Shown: positions 1-5,399 of the stretch, piece after piece | How positions within the stretch are numbered: position 1 is the stretch's first letter | How the letters are laid out: each line of letters opens with the position of its first letter | NCBI GenBank assembly: GCA_000437255.1 | Contig: FR899085.1 | Span: forward strand, 69,521-78,857 | DNA: 9,337 bases | Origin: Ruminococcus sp. CAG:403 | GTDB lineage: Bacteria; Bacillota; Clostridia; Oscillospirales; Ruminococcaceae | Direction: 5' to 3' | The notes under the pieces: generated by a model | What the model was told of the DNA's origin: nothing | Seen by the model: only the letters and a program-made list of their open reading frames with translations | The model's database searches: none | Position numbers and translations under genes: made by a program

Positions 1-381
1 CAGCTGCCGATATGGCAGCAAATTGAAAAGTCCCATTCCAATATTCAGCAATGCGCCAACCGATGGGCCTGTCAGTACATACAACAAAGCGCCTGTCAAA
101 AGATTGATGCCCGGGCCAGCCAATAAAATGAACAAATCCTGCCAAAAGGCAGACAGTCGGCAATCGGAACAAATGGAGATGCCTGCTCCATAAAACGTAA
201 CCTGCCGCATTCCCTGTCGGCAAATTCGCATAGCAAGCAGATGCCCCAATTCATGCAGCATACACACTGTCAGAGAAATCGTTAGATATTGTCCGGCATC
301 CACCAGGCAAAGCAACGAAAAAACCGCAAAGAAGCTGAAATCAAACCGCACTTGCACACGGCCAATCCAAAACTGAATCAT
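1..381 (-). CDS. spoIVFB: SpoIVFB-like M50 site-2 intramembrane metalloprotease, 3' end cut by window edge
   Basis: The first 127 residues are present; the C-terminus lies beyond the left edge. The HELGH zinc motif is at residues 43-47, the same position as the catalytic motif of Bacillus subtilis SpoIVFB (E44). It lies in a hydrophobic segment (about 32-51). A second family motif, GLFNLLPYRQL at 117-127, is the start of the NLLPxxxLDG motif; its zinc-binding Asp would be the next residue, outside the window. Other hydrophobic stretches (about 13-28, 82-104, 107-123) fit a polytopic membrane protein. In B. subtilis, SpoIVFB cleaves pro-sigma-K in the outer forespore membrane. The ATG follows directly on the TAG of the upstream gene (TAGATG) with only a weak AGG nearby, so translation is probably coupled. 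The M50 assignment is secure; SpoIVFB rather than another S2P is inferred from motif position, short N-terminus and nearby spoVM. Confidence 0.82.
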   Translation of the reverse strand, partial: MIQFWIGRVQVRFDFSFFAVFSLLCLVDAGQYLTISLTVCMLHELGHLLAMRICRQGMRQVTFYGAGISICSDCRLSAFWQDLFILLAGPGINLLTGALLYVLTGPSVGALLNIGMGLFNLLPYRQL

Positions 382-696
382 CTATGCCTGTTTGATCCAC
401 TGCTCAATCTGCTGGATCCAATTTGCCAGCCAGGCAGGAGCCGGTTCCTGCACATGCTGTACATACATCTGCTGCAGGGAAGCAGAAAAGTCCGCCCGAA
501 TCCAATGCAGCACAAAAATAGAAAGCAGCAGCAAGATACAAAAAATGCACTGCATCATCCACACATCATCTGCATGCTGTTTCTTTTTGGGAATCGTTTC
601 CGGCGAATCCGTCAGCACCAGCGGCTCTGCGGCGGACTTTTCCAATTCCGATTCTTGTTTTGTTTCTTCGATCTGCTGCATTTCTGCTCCATCCAT
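382..696 (-). CDS. Small single-pass membrane protein upstream of the M50 protease; possible reduced SpoIVFA-like partner
   Basis: 104 residues, family not recognised. Residues 1-45 are acidic/polar and end in a basic patch (KKKQH 37-41). Residues 46-66 form one transmembrane helix. The remaining ~38 residues carry a PAPAW turn (86-89 region) and an amphipathic, tryptophan-containing tail (WLANWIQQIEQW). By the positive-inside rule the N-terminus is probably cytosolic. The start at 696 is set by AGGAGGG eight bases upstream; the longer reading from 789 begins inside the 755-790 hairpin and is unlikely. Its stop touches the ATG of the M50 protease gene, so the two are probably co-translated. 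SpoIVFA, the usual partner of SpoIVFB, also has a cytosolic N-terminus and a single TM, but then a LytM domain that is absent here. Partnership with the protease is inference from context; sequence homology to SpoIVFA is not demonstrated. Confidence 0.75.
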   Translation of the reverse strand: MDGAEMQQIEETKQESELEKSAAEPLVLTDSPETIPKKKQHADDVWMMQCIFCILLLLSIFVLHWIRADFSASLQQMYVQHVQEPAPAWLANWIQQIEQWIKQA

Positions 697-704
697 TTTA
701 CAGG

Positions 705-711
705 CCCTCCT
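705..711 (-). promoter_or_regulatory. Shine-Dalgarno of the small membrane protein gene
   Basis: AGGAGGG on the minus strand, eight bases before the ATG at 696. It decides the start of that gene against the longer in-frame reading from 789. Confidence 0.75.
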
Positions 712-754
712 ATTCGTTATGATGCAGAATATGCAGTTCGTCCCATCAATAGAA

Positions 755-790
755 CATGCCGCAGTTCCTTTCACAAAGAACTGCGGCATG
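755..790 (-). terminator. Stable hairpin after spoVM; terminator or attenuator with weak U-tract
   Basis: A perfect 13-bp inverted repeat (755-767 with 778-790) reading CATGCCGCAGTTC / GAACTGCGGCATG. On the minus-strand RNA three more U-A pairs and one bulged G extend it to about 16 bp with a GUG triloop. It lies 35 bp past the spoVM stop and before the gene starting at 696. The following minus-strand bases, TTCTATTG, are only a poor U-tract, and the plus-strand exit has just TTT. Intrinsic termination may therefore be partial, or the hairpin may be an attenuator or RNA-stability element between spoVM and the protease genes. Confidence 0.55.
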
Positions 791-825
791 TTTCAGACAT
801 GTATGATGCGCCGGCTTTTTACAAA

Positions 826-915
826 TTAATTTTCCGGCTGCTCTTTTTTGATTTTAAAAATCATTCGAAAGATTCCGCTGAGCACCTTTGGACTTTTGAC
901 CACGACAATTTTCAT
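826..915 (-). CDS. spoVM: SpoVM, amphipathic spore coat morphogenesis peptide (29 aa)
   Basis: The 29-residue peptide begins MKIVVVKSPKVLSGIFRMIF and ends KIKKEQPEN. It aligns without gaps to the 26-residue B. subtilis SpoVM, sharing M1, K2, K7, P9, K10, L12, G14, I15 and R17. Pro9 is known to matter for correct localisation. SpoVM forms an amphipathic helix that lies on the convex outer forespore membrane, helps anchor SpoIVA and so starts coat assembly; in B. subtilis it also interacts with FtsH. Position supports the call: spoVM follows thiN in B. subtilis too. AGGAGGG is six bases before the ATG, among the best ribosome sites in the window. A 101-bp leader separates it from thiN, so it probably has its own promoter. 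The C-terminal tail is three residues longer than in Bacillus. The gene is easily missed because a long shadow frame runs into it from across thiN. Confidence 0.9.
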   Translation of the reverse strand: MKIVVVKSPKVLSGIFRMIFKIKKEQPEN

Positions 916-921
916 CGTACA

Positions 922-928
922 CCCTCCT
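922..928 (-). promoter_or_regulatory. Strong Shine-Dalgarno of spoVM
   Basis: AGGAGGG on the minus strand, six bases before the ATG at 915. Its strength supports real translation of this very short gene and fixes the start. Confidence 0.8.
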
Positions 929-941
929 AAATTTGAAAAAA
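929..941 (-). repeat. 13-nt direct repeat in spoVM leader, copy next to the ribosome site
   Basis: On the minus strand TTTTTTCAAATTT. The same 13 bases occur at 1001-1013, 72 bp upstream. This copy abuts the Shine-Dalgarno; the other lies between the thiN stop and the possible -10 box. Between them is a 6-bp inverted repeat (949-954 with 975-980, CGGCAA/TTGCCG) and a GCAAACAGCAAAC direct repeat. Function unknown; it could be a protein-binding site or the scar of a small duplication. Confidence 0.5.
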
Positions 942-990
942 TGGATGGCGGCAAGTTTGCTGTTTGCGGTAGATTTGCCGTCTCACCATT

Positions 991-1020
991 AGTATATTCC
1001 AAATTTGAAAAAAAGTTCAG
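991..1020 (-). promoter_or_regulatory. Candidate promoter for spoVM
   Basis: The minus strand has TATACT (991-996), 5 of 6 to the sigma-A -10 consensus, with CTGAAC 18 bases upstream (1015-1020) as a poor -35. The overlapping GGAATATACT also loosely resembles a sigma-E -35, and spoVM is a sigma-E gene in B. subtilis, but no good sigma-E -10 is found at the right distance. A promoter somewhere in this leader is likely; the exact box is tentative. Confidence 0.3.
1001..1013 (-). repeat. 13-nt direct repeat in spoVM leader, promoter-proximal copy
   Basis: Identical to 929-941 over 13 bases. It lies immediately downstream of the thiN stop codon and just upstream of the TATACT box, within the spacer of the candidate promoter. 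Confidence 0.5.
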
Positions 1021-1628
1021 TCCCTGGAAGCAATCACCAACAAAACTCCCTCTTCCACCGTAACCGATGCCAATTCCTGCAAAATCGAATTGCTGATACC
1101 AAGCGGAAAGTTTGCCTGTAAGGTACCATGCGTGAGCGGATACTGCACCCCTGTTGTGGTAAGGATACATTGTTCCGTCATGGCAAACAACGAAAAGTTC
1201 CAGCCTGCTCGTCTGGGATACTGACGAGTACCAGGAAATTGTAGGCTGGCACGATTGTTTTCTGACAAGAGTTCTGCCCAAACGCCATGTTCTGCCAGCC
1301 ATCGAAGTGCCTGCAAGTTGGCAATTGTATGATCTAGACGACCACCCAATCCGCCATAAATCGTAACGGATTTCACACCTTTTTCCACTGCATACCGGCA
1401 AGCAAGCATCAAATCCGTATCATCCTTTTCTTTGGGATAAACCTGTACCGCTTCCCCAGCTGGAATGCTGCCATAGGAATCAAAATCCCCCAACATCACA
1501 TCTGGATGCAAGCCCAGCTGTTCCGCATACCGAACCCCTCGATCCGCACAAATCAGCAGTGCATCCGCAGGCACCTGCACCATGGTATAATCTGTAAGGG
1601 GGCCGCCTGCCAAAATTACTGCTTGCAT
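1017..1628 (-). CDS. thiN: Thiamine pyrophosphokinase
   Basis: 203 residues, the normal length for the family. It transfers diphosphate from ATP to thiamine, giving thiamine diphosphate in the cytosol. Visible motifs: CADRG (27-31), PDVMLGDFDS (42-51), EKDDTD (67-72) and YGGLGGRLDHTIANL (91-105), which together form the ATP/Mg and thiamine sites of the N-terminal catalytic domain. The C-terminal part (about 125-203) is the beta-sandwich thiamine-binding domain. The start chosen is the ATG at 1628, with GGGAAG just upstream. A longer reading from TTG at 1640 would have AGGA only a base or two away and is unlikely. The gene overlaps the end of rsgA by 13 bp, indicating coupling. In B. subtilis rpe lies between the two; here it does not. 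Salvage of thiamine is inferred from this single gene. Confidence 0.93.
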   Translation of the reverse strand: MQAVILAGGPLTDYTMVQVPADALLICADRGVRYAEQLGLHPDVMLGDFDSYGSIPAGEAVQVYPKEKDDTDLMLACRYAVEKGVKSVTIYGGLGGRLDHTIANLQALRWLAEHGVWAELLSENNRASLQFPGTRQYPRRAGWNFSLFAMTEQCILTTTGVQYPLTHGTLQANFPLGISNSILQELASVTVEEGVLLVIASRD

Positions 1629-2506
1629 AGCACTTCCCAATCCTTTCTCTGCTTGATGGTTTCATACATGGTACAATAAGACTGATGCCGGCTTTTCGCA
1701 ATTGCACCTTCTCGCACTGCTTCCAGAACCGAACAACCCTTTTCACAAACATGTGCACAGTCTTGAAAACGGCACTGTCCCAAATAGGGTGCAAATTCCG
1801 GAAAGCAATCTGCCAGCTGCTGCTTGTCAATCGTTGCATACTGCTCCAACTCAAAAGTTGAAAAGCCCGGTGTATCTGCCAGATAACCGCCCCGACAGGG
1901 ATACAGCGTAGCTGTCCGGGTGGTGTGTCTGCCACGCCCCAACTTCTCGCTGATCGTACCTGTTTCAAGCTGCAAAGAATGATCCAATGCATTCAGCAGT
2001 GTGGACTTTCCCACGCCAGAATTTCCCGTCACAGCACTGACCATTCCGGGAAGCAGGTTTGCAATCGCTTCCACTGTTTCTGGCTTATCATAATCCACTA
2101 GATAAACTGCGATTCCAGCTGACTGATAGATCATCTGCAAGGCAGCAGCATCCGCCAAATCCGTCTTGGTAATGACCAGAATCGGACGAATGGACTTATA
2201 GACTGCTACCGCAAGAAACTGATCCAGCAGAAAGTAATTGGGAACCGGCTTGCAAGTGGACACAACAAACAAAATCTGATCCAGATTGGCAAGCGGCGGC
2301 CGAATGATGCTATTCTTCCGGGGAAGAATTTCCTGAATGACATGATCGGCATCCACCTGTACCCAATCCCCTACATAGGGAGAGATTCCACGCTTTCGAA
2401 AGATACCACGTGCTTTACAGGTGTGAAGACCGGAAGAGGACTCTACCGTATAGAGTCCTCCCACTGATGATAAAATTCTGCCTGATTCTAATTGCATTTG
2501 TTCCAT
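1616..2506 (-). CDS. rsgA: Ribosome small subunit-dependent GTPase A
   Basis: 296 residues, normal length. RsgA (CpgA/YloQ in B. subtilis) is a circularly permuted GTPase that checks late 30S ribosomal subunit maturation. An N-terminal OB-fold (about 8-65) is followed by the permuted GTPase motifs in the order G4 TKTD (113-116), G1 GNSGVGKST (161-169), G2 region GRGRHTTR (190-197) and G3 DTPG (211-214). The C-terminal zinc finger has Cys245, Cys250, His252 and Cys258. ATG at 2506 lies five bases past the kinase stop, with GGAG eight bases upstream inside the kinase gene. In B. subtilis CpgA is a known substrate of PrkC, the gene immediately upstream, so regulation by that kinase is plausible. 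A 10-bp hairpin lies within codons 16-24. Confidence 0.96.
   Translation of the reverse strand: MEQMQLESGRILSSVGGLYTVESSSGLHTCKARGIFRKRGISPYVGDWVQVDADHVIQEILPRKNSIIRPPLANLDQILFVVSTCKPVPNYFLLDQFLAVAVYKSIRPILVITKTDLADAAALQMIYQSAGIAVYLVDYDKPETVEAIANLLPGMVSAVTGNSGVGKSTLLNALDHSLQLETGTISEKLGRGRHTTRTATLYPCRGGYLADTPGFSTFELEQYATIDKQQLADCFPEFAPYLGQCRFQDCAHVCEKGCSVLEAVREGAIAKSRHQSYCTMYETIKQRKDWEVLCKQ
2436..2460 (-). repeat. Perfect 10-bp inverted repeat near the 5' end of rsgA
   Basis: GAGGACTCTA (minus strand, 2460-2451) pairs with TAGAGTCCTC (2445-2436) across a five-base loop. It occupies nucleotides 47-71 of the rsgA coding sequence. There is no U-tract after it. It could slow early translation or affect mRNA stability, or be chance codon choice. 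Confidence 0.5.
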
Positions 2507-2511
2507 GTTTT

Positions 2512-4638
2512 TTACTCCGAAGCAGCATCATCGGATGATTGCTGCGGCTGCGTTTGCGGCTGTGTATTTTGAATTGTAACGGCTTCAAAGGCAGCGTCAA
2601 TATTTTCGCTGGTTACGGTAAAGGTGCCGTCTGCAAATAGGAAGTTATACGTTCCCATTTTAGTGGTTGCACCACTGTTGGCACTGGTAACAGAAACAAT
2701 CACCTGCTTGGTACCGCTTCCTTCAATGGGAATGGTGATATATCCATTTGCACTTTCTGCAATAAAGGTGTAAGACTTAATAATATCTCCATCAGAAGAA
2801 GTAAAGTCCAGCGTATACTTTCCGGATGCTAGACCCGGTACATCCATTCCAAACGTAATGGTTCCCTTTGGTTCTTTTCCGCTGCTGATTGTAAAGGTAA
2901 TCTTACTGCCTTCTACCACATAGGAACCGGCTTCCAGATCCTGTTCCAGAATCTCGCCTTTTTCCTTTTCAGAATCTTTTTCGACTGTTTCCACCTTCAG
3001 CTTATACTCTTCGCAATCAATTTTTGCATCTTCAATTTGCTGTCCCACAAAGTTCGGAATCTCTACTTCCTCTACTGCGACACCAGCGCTGACATAAATC
3101 ACAACTTCTCCGCCTACTGCAATCTCTGTATCTGCTGCCGGTTCTGTCCGAATAACATGATTCTTTTCAATGCCTTCGGTGCTTTCCTCACTCAATAAGC
3201 GGCAAGTTAAGCCTTTATCGTGCAGTTCCTTCTGTGCTTCCTCTGAAGTTTTGTCTCTCAAATCTGGAATTACAACTTTATTCAGTCCCTTGGAAACCGC
3301 AATTACAACAGTAACTGTCCCATTATCATCCAGGTCTACTTTTCCAATCGGACTCTGCTCATAGATGATATCCGCTTCATACTGGTCACTGTAGTCCTGC
3401 TTTTCGATTTTAAAATTGATGGTACCCTGATATTCTGCAATGGCATCCTGATAGGAGGTTCCAATTAAATTCGGCACCTCATACTGATTGGATTTTGTCA
3501 TACCCGTCTTTACAAAGTAGACAATCAAAATGGCTGCCACTACAATGACCACGAGGGTAATTGCCATCAAAACCGGCACCAGCGGAGATTTGCTGTTGGT
3601 TTCTTCATAGGCAGGCGATCCGTCTTCTTCGCCTTCATAATATAAATCCTGTTCCGATGCACAAGGATATGGCTCCTGCATCCGACCGGCTCCTGCACGA
3701 ACGGGTGCTGCTCGGTTGGGCATTGGCGCTGCCGCACGGTACTGCGTTCTGCCCATCCGCACTTCCTGCGCCTTGGGAACACCATAATATCCAAAAACAA
3801 TCTGATTGTTCTGCTTAAATGCTTCCAAATCCCGAATCATATCCGCAGCCGTCTGATACCGCTTGTTGGCATCCTTTTCCATGGCGTGCATGATGATTTC
3901 TTCCAATCCAGAAGGAATATTGGGATTGATATCTCTCGGACGAACTGCTGCATTCTGCATATGCATCACAGCAATGGAGACCGGATTATCTGTATCAAAC
4001 GGCTTCCGACCAGTCAGCATCTCATAGAACATAACACCAACGGAATATAGGTCACTTTTGGCATCGGTCACATCTCCACGCGCCTGTTCCGGGCTAATGT
4101 AATGTACCGTTCCGATTGCCTGATCGGTTGCGGTTCGGCTTTCATCCCGTGCAAATTTTGCAATGCCGAAGTCCATTACCTTAATGGTACCGTCCATCAG
4201 CAGCATAATGTTCTGCGGTTTGATATCCCGATGTACAATGCCACGCATATGCGCATGCTGCAAGGCACGAAGAATCTGAATGATGAAATGAACGGCATCC
4301 TTCCAGTTCAATACACGTTCACTGTCAATATAATCCTTTAATGTAATCCCTTCAATATACTCCATGACAATATATTGAATTTTCTCAGAAAACCCAACAT
4401 CATAGATCTTGACAATATTCGGATGGGAAAGCAGGGCAATCGCCTTGGATTCATTTCGAAAACGGCGCAAAAACTCTTCATTTTCCGAGAACTCCACCTT
4501 CAGAATTTTTACCGCAACGACTCTATTTTCCAGTACATCTGTGGCTTTATATACATTTGCCATGCCACCTTCGCCGATCAACTCGGTCAGCTCGTACCGG
4601 CCGTCCAGCCTCTTTCCAATGTATTTGTCCATATCCAT
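2512..4638 (-). CDS. prkC: PASTA-domain Ser/Thr protein kinase (PrkC/PknB/Stk type)
   Basis: 708 residues. Cytosolic kinase domain (about 14-275) with glycine loop GEGGMANV (22-29), catalytic Lys44, alpha-C Glu63, HRDIKPQN (136-143), DFG (156-158) and a Thr-rich activation loop ending in SPEQA (about 168-186); all catalytic residues are present. A proline/alanine-rich linker (about 285-350) leads to one transmembrane helix (352-376). Outside are three PASTA repeats (about 386-450, 453-518, 523-586), an Ig-like C-terminal domain (about 590-688) and a Gln/Thr/Ser tail. This matches B. subtilis PrkC architecture. Family members bind muropeptides and control wall growth, stationary phase and spore germination. 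GGAGG at 4645-4649 favours ATG 4638; the upstream in-frame ATG at 4653 would place that site inside the coding region. Paired with its phosphatase 17 bp upstream. Confidence 0.96.
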   Translation of the reverse strand: MDMDKYIGKRLDGRYELTELIGEGGMANVYKATDVLENRVVAVKILKVEFSENEEFLRRFRNESKAIALLSHPNIVKIYDVGFSEKIQYIVMEYIEGITLKDYIDSERVLNWKDAVHFIIQILRALQHAHMRGIVHRDIKPQNIMLLMDGTIKVMDFGIAKFARDESRTATDQAIGTVHYISPEQARGDVTDAKSDLYSVGVMFYEMLTGRKPFDTDNPVSIAVMHMQNAAVRPRDINPNIPSGLEEIIMHAMEKDANKRYQTAADMIRDLEAFKQNNQIVFGYYGVPKAQEVRMGRTQYRAAAPMPNRAAPVRAGAGRMQEPYPCASEQDLYYEGEEDGSPAYEETNSKSPLVPVLMAITLVVIVVAAILIVYFVKTGMTKSNQYEVPNLIGTSYQDAIAEYQGTINFKIEKQDYSDQYEADIIYEQSPIGKVDLDDNGTVTVVIAVSKGLNKVVIPDLRDKTSEEAQKELHDKGLTCRLLSEESTEGIEKNHVIRTEPAADTEIAVGGEVVIYVSAGVAVEEVEIPNFVGQQIEDAKIDCEEYKLKVETVEKDSEKEKGEILEQDLEAGSYVVEGSKITFTISSGKEPKGTITFGMDVPGLASGKYTLDFTSSDGDIIKSYTFIAESANGYITIPIEGSGTKQVIVSVTSANSGATTKMGTYNFLFADGTFTVTSENIDAAFEAVTIQNTQPQTQPQQSSDDAASE

Positions 4639-4644
4639 CATATT

Positions 4645-4649
4645 CCTCC
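4645..4649 (-). promoter_or_regulatory. Shine-Dalgarno deciding the kinase start
   Basis: GGAGG on the minus strand lies three bases before ATG 4641, six before ATG 4638 and twelve before ATG 4632. The six-base spacing favours 4638 and excludes ATG 4653, which is upstream of the site. Confidence 0.65.
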
Positions 4650-4655
4650 ACATGA

Positions 4656-5390
4656 TTATGATTCAGTCACAACGGCCACAGAAACATTATCCCGACCGCC
4701 TTTTTCCAGTGCCAGCGCAATCAAACGATCCGCCAGCGCTTCCGCTTCCAAATCCTGTTCCAGAATCTGCTGAATCTCTTCCTCTTCGCAGTATCCGGAC
4801 AAGCCATCCGAGCAAAGCAACAGTTTAAACGCCCCTTCCGGATGAATCTCAAAATAATCCGGTCTCACTGTTCGCTCTACGCCAACGGCACGTGTCAGCA
4901 TATGCCGCTGCGGATGGGTTTTGGCTTCTTCTGGCTGAATTTCTCCTTGATCCAACAGCAAATTGACAACGTTATGATCCTTTGTCAACTGTGTGAGCTG
5001 TCCGGATTGATACAAATAAGCCCGGCTGTCCCCTACGTTGACAACAGCAATTCCATTGTCACTTAAAAATGCTGCAACACAAGTGGTTCCCATTCCAAAA
5101 TTTTGGTAATTCATTTTTGCAGTTGTATAAATAATCGAATTCGCCGCTGATACAGAAGACAATAGCAAGGCACGAATGGCATAAGGATCCATATTGGTCT
5201 GATAGGATTCTTCAAAATGCTCAAAAAACACTTCTGCGGCGAGTCTGCTTGCCTCCGAGCCGGAACGTTCTCCGCCCATTCCATCGCACACCAGTGCAAG
5301 GATGCGGTCTTCATAGGTGCGTGCATCTACACGATCCTGATTTTCTTCCCGTAAGTAGCCGATATTCGTCTGCACGGCAAATGTCAACAC
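4656..5390 (-). CDS. prpC: PP2C-family Ser/Thr protein phosphatase, partner of the PASTA kinase
   Basis: 244 residues; cytosolic, metal-dependent phosphatase that reverses PrkC phosphorylation. PP2C motifs in order: ENQD (16-19; Asp19 metal ligand), CDGMGG (35-40), GTT (101-103), VGDSR (119-123), KDHN (137-140), LTRAVG (165-170), CSDGL (193-197; Asp194) and GGRDNVSV (231-238; Asp234). There is no transmembrane segment. The start is non-ATG. GTG at 5396 overlaps the ribosome site GAGGTGA and is excluded; GTG at 5390, giving MLTFAV as in other family members, or TTG at 5387 are the realistic choices. The gene begins seven bases after the rlmN stop and ends 17 bases before the kinase start, so kinase and phosphatase are made from the same mRNA. 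Also called stp in other Firmicutes. Confidence 0.94.
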   Translation of the reverse strand: MLTFAVQTNIGYLREENQDRVDARTYEDRILALVCDGMGGERSGSEASRLAAEVFFEHFEESYQTNMDPYAIRALLLSSVSAANSIIYTTAKMNYQNFGMGTTCVAAFLSDNGIAVVNVGDSRAYLYQSGQLTQLTKDHNVVNLLLDQGEIQPEEAKTHPQRHMLTRAVGVERTVRPDYFEIHPEGAFKLLLCSDGLSGYCEEEEIQQILEQDLEAEALADRLIALALEKGGRDNVSVAVVTES

Positions 5391-5392
5391 AA

Positions 5393-5399
5393 TCACCTC
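5393..5399 (-). promoter_or_regulatory. Shine-Dalgarno of the PP2C phosphatase gene, overlapping the rlmN stop
   Basis: GAGGTGA on the minus strand shares bases with the TGA stop of rlmN. It overlaps the GTG at 5396, ruling that codon out and favouring GTG 5390 or TTG 5387. Confidence 0.6.

Noticed and set aside
697..754. Promoter for the small membrane protein/protease pair
   Set aside because: A TTGATG -35-like element and a GCATATT sigma-E-like element exist, but no matching -10 at proper spacing could be found for either.
382..789. 135-residue version of the small membrane protein starting at 789
   Set aside because: Its start sits inside the 755-790 hairpin without a Shine-Dalgarno, whereas ATG 696 has AGGAGGG at good spacing.
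289..930. 213-codon plus-strand open frame opposite the small membrane protein and protease genes
   Set aside because: It lies antisense to better-supported minus-strand genes and spoVM, crosses the hairpin, has no recognisable domain and has skewed, low-quality composition.
1008..1014. Run of seven T on the minus strand just after the thiN stop as a terminator
   Set aside because: No stable stem precedes it, only three or four possible pairs, so it does not look like an intrinsic terminator.
826..1401. 191-codon minus-strand open frame crossing thiN and spoVM
   Set aside because: Only its last 29 codons are real (spoVM). The rest is a shadow of thiN in another frame and then the leader, with no ribosome site.
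3170..3364. Plus-strand frames within the PASTA kinase gene
   Set aside because: Antisense shadows; the minus-strand kinase is fully supported by ordered kinase, TM and PASTA motifs.
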